This document shows, in pieces, positions 16,457 to 25,418 of a stretch of DNA of 64,000 nt. The translations under genes were made by a program, and so were the position numbers. The notes beneath the pieces are model-generated. The model saw only the letters and a program-made list of their open reading frames with translations, made no database searches and was not told the origin of the DNA. The stretch's first letter is position 1. Each line of letters starts with the position of its first letter. The DNA comes from Pseudobacteriovorax antillogorgiicola. Lineage in GTDB: Bacteria > Bdellovibrionota_B > Oligoflexia > Oligoflexales > Oligoflexaceae. The stretch is taken from the NCBI RefSeq assembly GCF_900177345.1, contig NZ_FWZT01000004.1, positions 62,001 through 126,000 of the forward strand, written 5' to 3'.

Positions 16457-17110
16457 CTAGAGCAATGCGCCGATGCTTAGGATGGCGACACCTACTGTGG
16501 TACCCTTGGCTACGTCATTCTCTGCGAAGTTCTGAAGATCATCTAGTTGGTTCTGTAGTTCTGATGCAGCAGCAGGAATATTGGTCGTGGTGCTAGTGCT
16601 TGCAGAGCCCGAAGCAGCAGCATGAACCGCCGCCAAATCGAAACCGATATAGAAGACCCCGAATCGGCCCATGGTGCCGAAGCCAGCTTTCGTTATAGTA
16701 CTCTTCGTCTCGATGGTGCCGTTAGCTTCCGCACCAAGGCTGGAATCACGAAGGCTGTAGGCGAAGTCTACAGTTCGCTGTCCGACTCCTGCAAAGAAGT
16801 TCATGCCGAAGATTAGGAAAAAGCGGGCATCGATGGTCATCAAGCTGACGTCAGCTTCAAGCTTCTCCACAGAGATGTCAGCTGATCCGACGTCTGCGAT
16901 ATCGGAAAAGTCTCCACTTCCAGCAGCATAGTGGGCTCCAACGGTGATTTGCCCCATATCGTAAAAGATATCAGCTCCCATTGTTGGAACTGGGAGAACT
17001 CCTAGTCCCGCATTCAGGCCCAGACCGATCGATGCGATCGCTGGATTGGCGCAGGCAAGCCCTACCAGCAGGCTGAGAGTCATCACTAGTCGTTTAATTG
17101 TAAGGTTCAT
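16457..17110 (-). CDS. Outer-membrane beta-barrel-like protein
   Basis: The 217-residue protein has a signal peptide (cleavage near ANPAIAS, residue 27). Alternating hydrophobic/polar strands rich in Gly and aromatic residues follow (GLGLNAGLGV, ADIFYDMGQITVGAHYA, RFFLIFGMNFFAGVGQR, MGRFGVFYIGFDLAAVHA), as in small outer-membrane barrels. A helical, charged segment (ELQNQLDDLQNFAENDVAKG) precedes a final Gly/Leu strand. No family assigned. It converges with the SDR gene. Confidence 0.72.
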   Translation of the reverse strand: MNLTIKRLVMTLSLLVGLACANPAIASIGLGLNAGLGVLPVPTMGADIFYDMGQITVGAHYAAGSGDFSDIADVGSADISVEKLEADVSLMTIDARFFLIFGMNFFAGVGQRTVDFAYSLRDSSLGAEANGTIETKSTITKAGFGTMGRFGVFYIGFDLAAVHAAASGSASTSTTTNIPAAASELQNQLDDLQNFAENDVAKGTTVGVAILSIGALL

Positions 17111-17348
17111 AGTTCTCTATCCTTATCGACGATATATTCCTCAGTAAGGTTCGGACTTCAGGCCCAAAACTTGATTCTGTTTTTTGATGTAAATATTCAC
17201 CGCCTAAAAAGTGGGTGAGCTTAGCCAAGATTTGAATCTCATTAAGAAAATGAATAAATGCAAAAACCCTGAAATAAAATATGTAAATTCTTACTCTTAG
17301 AATATATTTGAATGCCTAGGGGCAAGAAGACGCAAGAGGTTTTTAGCC

Positions 17349-19401
17349 TTAAGCAACCTTTTCTTTAGACTGCTGCGGACTGAGTTTAAGTGTAATCTTC
17401 ACTTCGGTACCAGATAAATTAGGGTCCTCCCCATTGGGATTCGGGCCTATGGCCATAGTCCCCTCCATAAGACCGACGAAGCGGTGGACTTGCTGCAAGC
17501 CAAAGCCCGTGCCGTCCTCTCCTAGGGTACCTTTGTTAGATCGGATGTGCTGATCAAAACTTCGAATGGCCTCAAGTTTTTCGGGAGGGATACCCACTCC
17601 GCAATCAGCGATGGCGATCTCGATCTGATCTTGGTTCACTTTGATAGACCAGTCAATGGAGTCATCATAGCTTGAGTACTTAATCGCATTGGAGATGATA
17701 TTAGAAAACACGCAATAGGTAAGGGCTGTTGTATCTGCTCTAACCTTAGTATCCTTAAACTGCTCCTCATCATGAACAGTCCAACGAAGGCCTTTCGCTC
17801 TTAACTTGCCTTCGAAAATATCCATGGTTGCCTGAATACACTCCATGAGATCGATGTCTTCCAGCTTTAGCTCCTTTTTGTTGAGCCGAATGGCCTCTTG
17901 TTTGTTCACCATATCGATAATTTGGTCCATTCGCTGAGCTGATTGGTGAATCTTCTGCAACAGCTTCTTCGGGGGGACGCTGTTCTCTTCATGGACCAGC
18001 AAATCTAAGTACCCCATAACGGTTGTCAATGGGTTGCGTAAGTCGTGGCTAAAAACATGAACAAGAGAGGTGAGGGCTGCCGTCCGCTCCTTCTCTAAAT
18101 TTACCAAAGCTTCCTTTTTCTCGGACTCCATCGATTGAATCAATAGATCTTCCTTTATCTGCTGGTGCTCTTTCTTTAAAATTTTATGTTGCTTGAGAAA
18201 CACTAGAGTAAAACAGATAACATGAATACAACTTCCGATAAGTATTAAATTGGTGCTAAACCAGTATCGGGGAATTATGTTTTGAATCGTGAGGACGTAT
18301 CCAGCAGTACCCACGATGATACTCAGCCAACCGATGGTGAGAAGACGGTGGCCGTTGACCCGGTGACTGAATGGCAATACAAATAGCAGTAGACCTATGA
18401 TCATGAAGCTGGCAATAACCAGTCGGATGCCTTCGTTTAAACCAGGATTAGCCGTGAAAAGCGATATGATTCCAAGCACAAAAAAAACGGCCGTATAGGC
18501 CTCACACAGGTAATAAAGGAATTTTAAGTTGAGTTTCAGCCTTAGCAGGTGACTCAGCAATTTAGCAAGGCACATGATAGAGACAGCACCCATGAAGCCA
18601 CTCAAGTTATAAGTTCCCCAAGTGAGAGCCGGGCCCTCGAAAAAGTAGCGAATGAGTCCTGAATTGGCAAATATCGTGACCATGAGGGTATGGATATATA
18701 TGAGATAGTAGCTAAGGGTGGTTTGTCGTAAGCCGATCCACATGCCGCTCGATAGATATACGGTTACCAGGAGAATACCGATGGCAAGGCCAAGGGTCAC
18801 CAACGATAGCACCCCCTCCTTCCACAGCAGCTCAATGGTGTGAAGATTTAATTCATAGAAATTATTCCAGTTCACGAGCTTAACAACATAGTTCGATGTC
18901 CCTGGCGGGATGGTCATTCGAATTGCAGGGCGATGGAACTTAAACTCTTTACCTGAAGGTTCGGCTTTGTCGCCAACAACCTTGAATAACTGAAATTCAA
19001 CATTGAACACCGCAGATGAATTGAGAATCAGCGTTTGTGATACTTCAATTGGGTTCGTTAATTGGAATCGAAGCCATATAGCAGAATTACTTTGGCGAAG
19101 CTTGTAGGGACCAGCATGGGGTGGCTCAAATGTTCTCTTTAAAACGTCTTGTACATCCCAAGCCCGATCTGGATCCAACTGTTCTCTTTAAAACGTCTTG
19201 TACATCCCAAGCCCGATCTGGATCCAACAATACTTCCATTTGCTCAGATAGATTGATGGCGTAAGGAGTCTGCTCCGTAGGCAAGGTGATAGCCCAGCTA
19301 GAGCTGCTCCCGAAGACTAAGATTACCCATGAAAATGTTGTATACAGCATGCCGAGATGGTTTCGGCTCAATATGGCTTTCACAGATTGAAGGTCTTCCA
19401 C
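17349..19401 (-). pseudogene. 7TMR-DISM histidine kinase, frameshifted by tandem duplication
   Basis: The 5' part (19126-19401) encodes a signal sequence and the start of a 7TMR-DISM extracellular domain. The 3' part (17349-19178, 609 residues) encodes the rest of that domain, seven membrane spans (about residues 135-335), a coiled linker and a complete kinase core. The core has H-box FSHDLRNPLTTV, N-box VFSNIISNAIKY, G1 IADCGVGI and G2 GTGFGLQQV. The frames are separated by an exact 49-bp tandem duplication (19131-19228). Removing one copy joins ...MEVLLDPDRAWDV to ...LKRTFEPPHAGPY and gives one 667-residue protein with no other defect. The downstream frame has only a TTG inside the repeat and no ribosome binding site, so the gene is probably off unless a copy is lost. 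Either the lesion is recent or the locus switches. Confidence 0.88.
19131..19228. repeat. Exact 49-bp tandem duplication
   Basis: Two identical 49-bp units, 19131-19179 and 19180-19228, lie head to tail inside the histidine kinase gene. 49 is not a multiple of three, so the duplication shifts the reading frame. Absence of any mismatch suggests a recent or actively maintained event. Confidence 0.97.
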
Positions 19402-19551
19402 CCTTTAGTGAAATCAAAAAGATACTGCTGTACTATAGATCGTCCAAGCTGTCTATAATCGTTAATCTTGGCTTTGAGGATTAATCATAGGATCGCCACT
19501 TTCCTCGCTATATCAGGGATCTGCCTTGGGCTCAGAAATTGTTAGTTGGTC

Positions 19552-20757
19552 TTACCAATCAAAATAGAGGTGCAAAATACCCAAGACATCTTTTAAGCTT
19601 CGCGCACCGCTTTCCGAGCGTTGCCAAAACTCCACTTGAATTCCTGGGATCGGATGAATGTCGACAAAAAGATTGTCCCGTTCACTTTGTATCGTATCAT
19701 CTTCGTATTCTTCCTTCACAAAACCGAAGGTCACACCTCTGATTTGGGCAAAGGCAATGGTGTACTCAGTGATGGTAGACCCAGGATGGACAAATAGAGT
19801 GGTATCAGCCGGGGCTTCGGTTTTGGTATCAACCTTACGCCAGTTCCTTTCTGCATAGAGTATGGTCTTAAAGAAGTTAGCTCCGATACCAGCAGCCTTC
19901 ATCTTGATTTTGTGATAGTCCGATTCGGTTTCCCAACCGCTGCCATTGAGGTGCCAACCAAATGAAACCCCTCGAACCCCACCGTGATAGCTGGTGCCTT
20001 TCTGGCGATTGGCTTCAATTTCGTAGGGATCACCTTCCATGATCGAATAGCGAAAGAACGGTACGTTAGGGGTCAGGCCAAACTCGAAGGAATCCGTTGT
20101 GGCAAACTGATCGAGTCCAATACGCTGCCGAATCCATAAGCTATGATTGGGACGTTTGATTCCGTACATGGGCGCACCCCGAGCATAGCGCAGATAGGTG
20201 GCGAGAGGCAGATTATCGACCATGACAGAATACTTTTCACGAAAGCGTCGATCGCCCTCGCTTACCACACGGAATAGGTTATCCTCAATGCGACCCAAGT
20301 ATAGCGCGGTATAGGTAAGGTGAAGATAGCGGATTAAAGGGCGCAATCGAACAGTAAACTCTTGACCCATAGGGAAGGTGTGGCTTTCTCCGCCGTCTTT
20401 GCTCCATGACATAAACCGACCATCGTAGTGAAAATCTATAAAGCTTTGATCTTGCAGTGGATCGATGGGCTTTAAAAAGTGAACAAGTGACGACTGATCC
20501 TTGGCATAATAGGCTCCCCATTGATTGCGAGCGCCACCGCCTCCGGGATCGATGTGGCAACCTTGGCAATCTAGGGAGCAACGTCGATCGAGAAATGGCT
20601 TTTGGGAGCGGCCAGGATTATGACAACCACCACAATTCTCGGCTTCCCGAAGAGCGAGCAATGGCGTTGCGCGCAGGCTTTCGGCTAGTCCCACCCAACA
20701 GCTGATGATCAGCAGAAAAGTGGCTAGCGAGCGACTTGGAAATGGATAGACCTTCAT
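19552..20757 (-). CDS. Two-haem outer-membrane barrel protein
   Basis: The 401-residue protein has a signal peptide (to about residue 31). Two close CxxCH haem sites follow, CGGCH near residue 43 and CQGCH near residue 64, the latter followed by DPGGGG. The rest (residues 100-401) shows alternating amphipathic strands with many Tyr, Phe and Trp and a terminal HLYFDW, as in outer-membrane barrels ending in an aromatic residue. A c-type cytochrome head fused to a barrel suggests electron passage across the outer membrane. The divergent neighbour, 71 bp away, encodes a tetrahaem lipoprotein, which fits a porin-cytochrome type pair. Maturation needs a Ccm system, not seen here. Confidence 0.75.
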   Translation of the reverse strand: MKVYPFPSRSLATFLLIISCWVGLAESLRATPLLALREAENCGGCHNPGRSQKPFLDRRCSLDCQGCHIDPGGGGARNQWGAYYAKDQSSLVHFLKPIDPLQDQSFIDFHYDGRFMSWSKDGGESHTFPMGQEFTVRLRPLIRYLHLTYTALYLGRIEDNLFRVVSEGDRRFREKYSVMVDNLPLATYLRYARGAPMYGIKRPNHSLWIRQRIGLDQFATTDSFEFGLTPNVPFFRYSIMEGDPYEIEANRQKGTSYHGGVRGVSFGWHLNGSGWETESDYHKIKMKAAGIGANFFKTILYAERNWRKVDTKTEAPADTTLFVHPGSTITEYTIAFAQIRGVTFGFVKEEYEDDTIQSERDNLFVDIHPIPGIQVEFWQRSESGARSLKDVLGILHLYFDW

Positions 20758-20800
20758 GCTAAACTTCCCTTAGCTTATCAATTGCTGGGGTCACGAACAT

Positions 20801-20812
20801 TATACTAGTATA
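20801..20812. promoter_or_regulatory. Palindromic divergent -10 element
   Basis: TATACTAGTATA is a perfect 12-bp palindrome in the 71-bp gap between the two haem-protein genes. It reads TATACT, a good -10 hexamer, on both strands, so it may serve as overlapping back-to-back promoters. Matching -35 boxes are weak. Confidence 0.45.
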
Positions 20813-20828
20813 TCCCATCCTCTTCGCA

Positions 20829-21224
20829 ATGTTGATTCTCGGTAGCCTTAGCGGGTGTAGCCTGGAATCTGAAGGCCTGCGCTCGATTCGCGCTCATAGC
20901 TACGGATTTCTAGGGATTGCTCATGCGGTTCCCATGAAAAAGGCTGAGCGTTACTGCCAGTACTGCCACGGTGAAAACCTGGTAGGTGGCGATCAAGGGG
21001 AACCATCTTGCTACCAATGCCACGGCCGTCGCTGGCGCGATGGAGACCCTTTCGAATCAGCGGCACCTGATGATCACACGGTGGTGAATGGCATTTATCG
21101 CCATCATCCAGACTTGGAAACTCCGCTCACCACCTGTGTCAATTGCCATGGCTCCAGTTTAGAGGGCAACGGCACCGATGATACCCCCAGTTGTTACCTG
21201 TGTCATGGGCAGCTATGGCCTTGA
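20829..21224 (+). CDS. Tetrahaem c-type cytochrome lipoprotein
   Basis: The 131-residue protein starts MLILGSLSGC, a very short lipoprotein-like signal with Cys10. The mature part has four CxxCH sites in two repeats: CQYCH then CYQCH, and CVNCH then CYLCH, each pair followed by a Gly-rich turn. This matches small multihaem electron carriers on membranes. The start has no clear ribosome binding site, and the probable -10 box is only about 16 bases upstream, so it may be translated from a very short leader. It is divergent from the haem-barrel gene and probably works with it. Confidence 0.8.
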   Translation: MLILGSLSGCSLESEGLRSIRAHSYGFLGIAHAVPMKKAERYCQYCHGENLVGGDQGEPSCYQCHGRRWRDGDPFESAAPDDHTVVNGIYRHHPDLETPLTTCVNCHGSSLEGNGTDDTPSCYLCHGQLWP

Positions 21225-21228
21225 GCAA

Positions 21229-21253
21229 GGGGCCGTTGGTGTAAGCTGGCCCC
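21229..21253 (+). terminator. GC-rich hairpin after the tetrahaem gene
   Basis: GGGGCC and GGCCCC arms, with a 13-base loop, begin five bases after the stop. The tail is only partly T-rich (AATCTTTCT), so terminator strength is uncertain. Confidence 0.5.
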
Positions 21254-21335
21254 AATCTTTCTAAGTTAGACTCTGCTTTTTTTCTTGAAGTCTTATCCAC
21301 GTTTGCTAGGTTAGCCGCCTTAATATGAGGCCGAA

Positions 21336-21896
21336 GTGAGCGAACAAGACATCAAACATAAGATCACAGCCGTTTTTCATCAGCTATTTCAAGATTCTTA
21401 TCAAACCACCCTGGTCGATCGTGGACATGAGCCTATCTACATTCCCAAGGCTAACGCTCAGGAACATCACCAAATTGTCTTCGCCCATGGGTTCTGGAAC
21501 AGTGCCTTTCATGAGATTGCTCATTGGTGTGTAGCAGGGCCTGAACGTCGCTTACAAGAAGACTACGGCTATTGGTACCAGCCTGATGGCCGATCTCCCG
21601 AGCAACAAATGGCCTTTCAAAACGTTGAGATCAAGCCTCAAGCTCTTGAGTGGATTTTTACCAGCTGCGTCGATCGGGACTTCTACCTCAGTATTGATAA
21701 TTTGAGTGGTGGAGGCAGCTACGACACATCCCAGTTTCGTCGCGATGTGCAGAGGCAAGCGCTGAGCTACATCGATCGAGGTCTACCAAAACGAGCTGCT
21801 CAATTCGCTCAGGGCCTTCAAAAGGCTTTTGCCAGCTCAGAAAGGTTCAATGCTTATTGGCAGCGGGTTCGAGACGAAAACATCTTGCCTTCGTAG
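21336..21896 (+). CDS. epmC: Elongation factor P hydroxylase EpmC
   Basis: EpmC (YfcM) hydroxylates lysyl-modified EF-P. The 186-residue product matches the family in length and in its hallmark blocks: IVFAHGFWNSAFHEIAHWC with putative metal ligands H59/E60/H63, DYGYWYQPDGRSPEQQ, FQNVEIKPQALEWIF and SIDNLSGG. The start is a GTG at 21336 with GAGG upstream. EpmA and EpmB, which attach and prepare the lysine, are not in this window. The gene stands alone after the tetrahaem cytochrome gene. Confidence 0.9.
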   Translation: MSEQDIKHKITAVFHQLFQDSYQTTLVDRGHEPIYIPKANAQEHHQIVFAHGFWNSAFHEIAHWCVAGPERRLQEDYGYWYQPDGRSPEQQMAFQNVEIKPQALEWIFTSCVDRDFYLSIDNLSGGGSYDTSQFRRDVQRQALSYIDRGLPKRAAQFAQGLQKAFASSERFNAYWQRVRDENILPS

Positions 21897-22138
21897 TGTG
21901 TTTTAATGGCATAATGTGTTTTTTCGTATCATGGAAAGCAGGAATACCCGCGCCTTCTGGGAAAAAGTACGCTAGAATGTCAACTGTTTCTAGACTCTGA
22001 CAATCAAAACCCGTGAATAATTTTCCGAATTTTGATAGAAAGAGCTGTTTCTAAAGCTGAGACTGGCGGCTGAAGGCACCAAGAAAGCGATTGAGACAAA
22101 TCGTGGCATACTTTGAGCAATAAAAGGCAGATATAGAT

Positions 22139-23842
22139 TTGGATGCGAACTCAGGCAAAACTAGCAGGAATCATGGACAAGAAAAACGAAAAAAACGATC
22201 TGGCTCAAGACCCTACCAAAGACGCTCCAAGAAAAAAAATAACCTAGCTGTCACCCTAAAAGGCAAGACTCGCCACCTCCATGCCAAGATCATGGAAGGC
22301 TCTTATATCGCGTTTGATATTGAAACCACCGGAGGCAACCCTGAGCGTAACGGTATCACCGAAATATTTGCCTTGCGCTATGATAATGGCAAGGTTGTCG
22401 ATACTTTTTGTAGCATGGTGAATCCAAAAGTCCCTATCCCGCCCATTGTCAGGCGCATGACAGGAATCACCAATAAAATGGTGAAGGACGCGCCACTGAT
22501 CGAAGACGTGATGCCGGGTTTTGTGGAGTTTATTGGTGACGATGTTCTTGTGAGCCACAACACCATTGGCGATATGAAGTTTATCCGTCACTTTTCTCAG
22601 CAGGTTCTTGGGGAGATGGTTAGCAACTACTATCTTTGTACCCACCTACTGGTGGAAAAGCTTGTTTCTGAAGCACCAGATAAATCTTTGAAAGGCCTGG
22701 CAGACTTTTTTCATCTACCGGCTGATGACAAGTTGCATCGGGCTAAGGCTGATGCCTTTCTTACTTTAGAGCTTTTTAAGAAGTTACAAGACAAACTAGT
22801 AGAAAAAGGTATCGATCGCATTATCGACGCCATTAGGTTCCAAGGAGATTACGAGTCTGGAACCCGACTAGGCTGGGGGGTTGATCCTGAAGTGCTGAAA
22901 GGGCTACCCGAAACAACTGGGATCTTCTATTTATATGACTATGCAGGACGGATCACCTTTCTGTCCTCTGCCCATAACATCGCCAAAGAGGTTCGAAAGC
23001 TGCAACGCTTCAGCTCCCTCCCAAAACAGCTTCTAAAGTCGGTTTTGGCGAGCACTGAGGTACGTTTTGCTGAAACATCCACTGCATTTGCTGCGGCTTT
23101 AGCAGAGGCTGAAGGCCTCAAAGAGAACGATCTGCGGTTCGATCCTGCCAACTGGCATCAAAGAACAGCGAATTTCCTCTTTGTGAAGCAGGAGGATGAC
23201 TCCTATCGGGTGGGAACTGGACCTCTAAGCCATGATGTGGTCTTTGCACTGGGGCCGATTCGAGGGGGCAAGGAAGTAAGTATCCTTATGGATCATTTCT
23301 CGAACATCTTCGAGCAAAAGATAAGCAAAAAAGGTCTGAAATTAAGCCTTAAAGAGGGTGGTGTGCTTCTAGACTTTCTTGAAGGACGCCGGCGGCGAGA
23401 AGGGCTTGTGGATAGGGTATTATCCGCACTTCCCAGCTTTTTCGCCTCGAATAAAGCAGAGTCTCTTCGGGATCAGCTTAACAGTATTGATGTGCCGATG
23501 GAGCTTCATAAGCTCGATGCCTGTTCGGGAATCATCGCAGTCCCGCGAGGAGACGCTTGGCATGTGCACACCGTGGCAGCTGGAGTGCCTGATGAAGAAT
23601 TGGTTTTGCATGGAGACTTGGTGCAAGCACTCACAGAAAGTCGGCTGAATGTGAAGCTATACAAGAAGATCAAGCGCTTGGTTCTTAAACGTCGCAAGCA
23701 AACTCAGGCCCTGCCATATGGAGAGGCCGTGTTAATCAATCGGATGTTTTGGTGGGCCTACTTTGGCAGTCGACACGAGGACGTGCGGGTTTATCAAGTG
23801 GACGAGCTGCCATCGCTACTCACGTCAGCGATTCCTAGCTAG
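22139..23842 (+). CDS. DEDDh exonuclease with degenerate GIY-YIG-like region
   Basis: Residues 1-50 are a Lys/Arg/Ser-rich tail. Residues 55-220 are a DnaQ-type 3'-5' exonuclease: AFDIETTGG (D60, E62), LVSHNTIGDMKFI and LHRAKADAFLTLELF (final H/D pair). From about 258, TTGIFYLYDYAGRITFLSSA aligns with the N-terminal GIY-YIG layout of UvrC (PGVYLMxDxxGxVLYVGKA), but the second YIG/YVGK element is FLSS, so nuclease activity there is unlikely. The last 250 residues are unassigned. Related exonuclease-UvrC-like fusions are known in several phyla and act in DNA repair. The start is a TTG at 22139 with a poorly spaced AAAGG. An ATG at 22292 would remove the basic tail. Confidence 0.83.
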   Translation: MDANSGKTSRNHGQEKRKKRSGSRPYQRRSKKKNNLAVTLKGKTRHLHAKIMEGSYIAFDIETTGGNPERNGITEIFALRYDNGKVVDTFCSMVNPKVPIPPIVRRMTGITNKMVKDAPLIEDVMPGFVEFIGDDVLVSHNTIGDMKFIRHFSQQVLGEMVSNYYLCTHLLVEKLVSEAPDKSLKGLADFFHLPADDKLHRAKADAFLTLELFKKLQDKLVEKGIDRIIDAIRFQGDYESGTRLGWGVDPEVLKGLPETTGIFYLYDYAGRITFLSSAHNIAKEVRKLQRFSSLPKQLLKSVLASTEVRFAETSTAFAAALAEAEGLKENDLRFDPANWHQRTANFLFVKQEDDSYRVGTGPLSHDVVFALGPIRGGKEVSILMDHFSNIFEQKISKKGLKLSLKEGGVLLDFLEGRRRREGLVDRVLSALPSFFASNKAESLRDQLNSIDVPMELHKLDACSGIIAVPRGDAWHVHTVAAGVPDEELVLHGDLVQALTESRLNVKLYKKIKRLVLKRRKQTQALPYGEAVLINRMFWWAYFGSRHEDVRVYQVDELPSLLTSAIPS

Positions 23843-23948
23843 CTAGGTGATAAACAGAATCATACGGGACTGTCTGGAAATGTCTCAGACAAGGTGGGAG
23901 CTACAAAAAACTGGAACTTGTAGGCCGATACTTGAGGGCTAACAGTCC

Positions 23949-24344
23949 CTAGGCAGATGCGTAGTCGATGCGATCTGAAATACTCTCAAAGGCCTGGTAG
24001 AACTCATCATAGGTAAAAGGCTTGGCTAGCATCTGATCTGGCCAAGCTCGTTGCTTACCGTCTTGAGATTCAAAGATATCCTTGCCGAGATCGCTCAAGC
24101 CTGTGAGACCAATGATCGGTAAGGCATACCCAAGCCGTCTGACTTCTGCAACAAATTCGAAGCCATCCATTTCAGGCATCCGAATGTCAGAAATCACAAC
24201 TTGAATCTTACCGTGCTTTAAGCGAAGCAGTCCCTCTTCTGCGGACAATGCAGGGGTCACCGAAAAATTGTTTGCTGCAAGAACCTCTCTCACTAGGTCG
24301 ACAATTTCAGGGTTGTCGTCGATAATAAGAGCTTTCAGTTGCAT
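23949..24344 (-). CDS. Single-domain response regulator
   Basis: This is a receiver-only protein of 131 residues with acidic residues D9/D10, phospho-acceptor D53 (VISDIRMPEMDG), T81 and K108 (LAKPF). It is therefore a normal phosphorylatable receiver. The ATG at 24344 has GAGG 6 bases upstream and is preferred over the adjacent GTG. A longer than usual alpha4-beta5 loop (DIFESQDGKQRAWPDQ) may be a partner-specific surface. No kinase adjoins it. Confidence 0.88.
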   Translation of the reverse strand: MQLKALIIDDNPEIVDLVREVLAANNFSVTPALSAEEGLLRLKHGKIQVVISDIRMPEMDGFEFVAEVRRLGYALPIIGLTGLSDLGKDIFESQDGKQRAWPDQMLAKPFTYDEFYQAFESISDRIDYASA

Positions 24345-24474
24345 CACATACCTCGCAGGACAGGGCTTACCAATTCAGTTTTCCGAAAAACCTCCGTTCA
24401 TTATCCCAAAAAAGCTGGGGGATGACAAAGGTAAAAGCTAGGTATAAGGTTCTCAGAGTCGGCTGCAAAGCTGC

Positions 24475-25377
24475 TTAGAGCTTGTTTGCGTTGGCTTGAT
24501 AGGTAGAAATGTGAATGCCTTGGTATTTATGGCTGTTGGACCTTAAGAAAGTTTCCAATGGGATATCAATCACCGTATCTCGTGGTAGATCAGCATGCCT
24601 GAGAAAAAGTTTCTGGTCTTTGCGAACAGCGATTCCTAGGTGGCCGACGATAAGAGGACTTCCAATCTTCTCGATAAAACGGTCGGGGTTGCGACTCACA
24701 AAAACTAAAAGTGCACCCGTTGGAATCTTGGCTGCTAGGGGTTTTAGCTTTGCTCTGGCTTTCACCAAATTCACCGGATCGTTGCTACCGGGGAACAGCG
24801 CCACGGTTTCCCTGGTTTCATGATAAAGCTCGCTAATTGGAATAAATGCTAGCCTTGCCTGGGGAGTCTGAGGCAAGCCTGATTTTGTAAATGCCTCATG
24901 GTCGCGCTTTTCCTTAGTCTTTAAAAACCATTGCACCTTATCAATCCGCCGCGAAATTGTTTTTGCTTTCGGGAACAATTTGGCTGTTTCGTCTATAAGA
25001 ACCTGCTTTTGCCATAGGTTCGGCAGCCAGTCGCTGGACATAAAGTGGCGGCGATAAGCCTCGGTCTCAGGCTTTTTAAAATAACGAAGTTGGTGAAGGT
25101 GATGGTAATAGTCTTGTTGGCCCCGGCTCATGACGCGACTTAATGTCGCTTCAACCAGGGTTTGGCAGTCGAACTGTGGCGCCTTGTCCAGTGGCCTTAG
25201 GAGAACTGATTGGTGAGAGCTGTAGGGTGCGCCTATGAAGGCCTCACTGGCTTGAACAAGGGCGATGCCAGCTGTGTTTGCACGAATGGGGTCATTGCCA
25301 AGACCGAGCTGAGCTAGAATCAGTAAGCAAAGACTTGCACTGTAGAACCGGGCTTCTTTCTCTGATTTTAACAGCAT
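24475..25377 (-). CDS. DUF1460-like NlpC/P60-fold hydrolase, exported
   Basis: The 300-residue product has an N-terminal hydrophobic signal (residues 10-30). It shows the pattern of DUF1460 amidase-like proteins: GAPYSSHQ, QFDCQTLVEATL with candidate catalytic Cys, a helical insert, then GALLVFVSRNPD and IVGHLGIAV with candidate His, then FLRHADLPRDTVIDIPLETFL. Members fold like NlpC/P60 cysteine peptidases and cleave cell-wall peptides. It is the second gene after P5C dehydrogenase (41 bp gap containing a strong hairpin), but a metabolic link is not evident. Confidence 0.7.
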   Translation of the reverse strand: MLLKSEKEARFYSASLCLLILAQLGLGNDPIRANTAGIALVQASEAFIGAPYSSHQSVLLRPLDKAPQFDCQTLVEATLSRVMSRGQQDYYHHLHQLRYFKKPETEAYRRHFMSSDWLPNLWQKQVLIDETAKLFPKAKTISRRIDKVQWFLKTKEKRDHEAFTKSGLPQTPQARLAFIPISELYHETRETVALFPGSNDPVNLVKARAKLKPLAAKIPTGALLVFVSRNPDRFIEKIGSPLIVGHLGIAVRKDQKLFLRHADLPRDTVIDIPLETFLRSNSHKYQGIHISTYQANANKL

Positions 25378-25388
25378 GATACGTCTCT

Positions 25389-25412
25389 CAGGGGGTGTTG
25401 AGCCACCCCCTG
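25389..25412 (-). terminator. 9-bp hairpin between P5C dehydrogenase and DUF1460 genes
   Basis: CAGGGGGTG and CACCCCCTG pair perfectly with a 6-base loop in the 41-bp gap. No T-run follows, and the stem ends about 11 bases before the next start codon, so it could reduce translation or transcription of the downstream gene rather than simply terminate. Confidence 0.5.
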
Positions 25413-25418
25413 GATTTC

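Noticed and set aside
22104-22119. TGGCATACTTTGAGCA as a sigma-54 promoter for the exonuclease gene
   Set aside because: GG and GC spacing fit, but the -12 part is GAGCA rather than TTGCA and the site lies within 20 bp of the start codon.
23867-23950. GGGACTGT/ACAGTCCC arms after the exonuclease gene
   Set aside because: Eight-base arms 68 bases apart are within chance expectation for a window of this size, and no second feature supports them.
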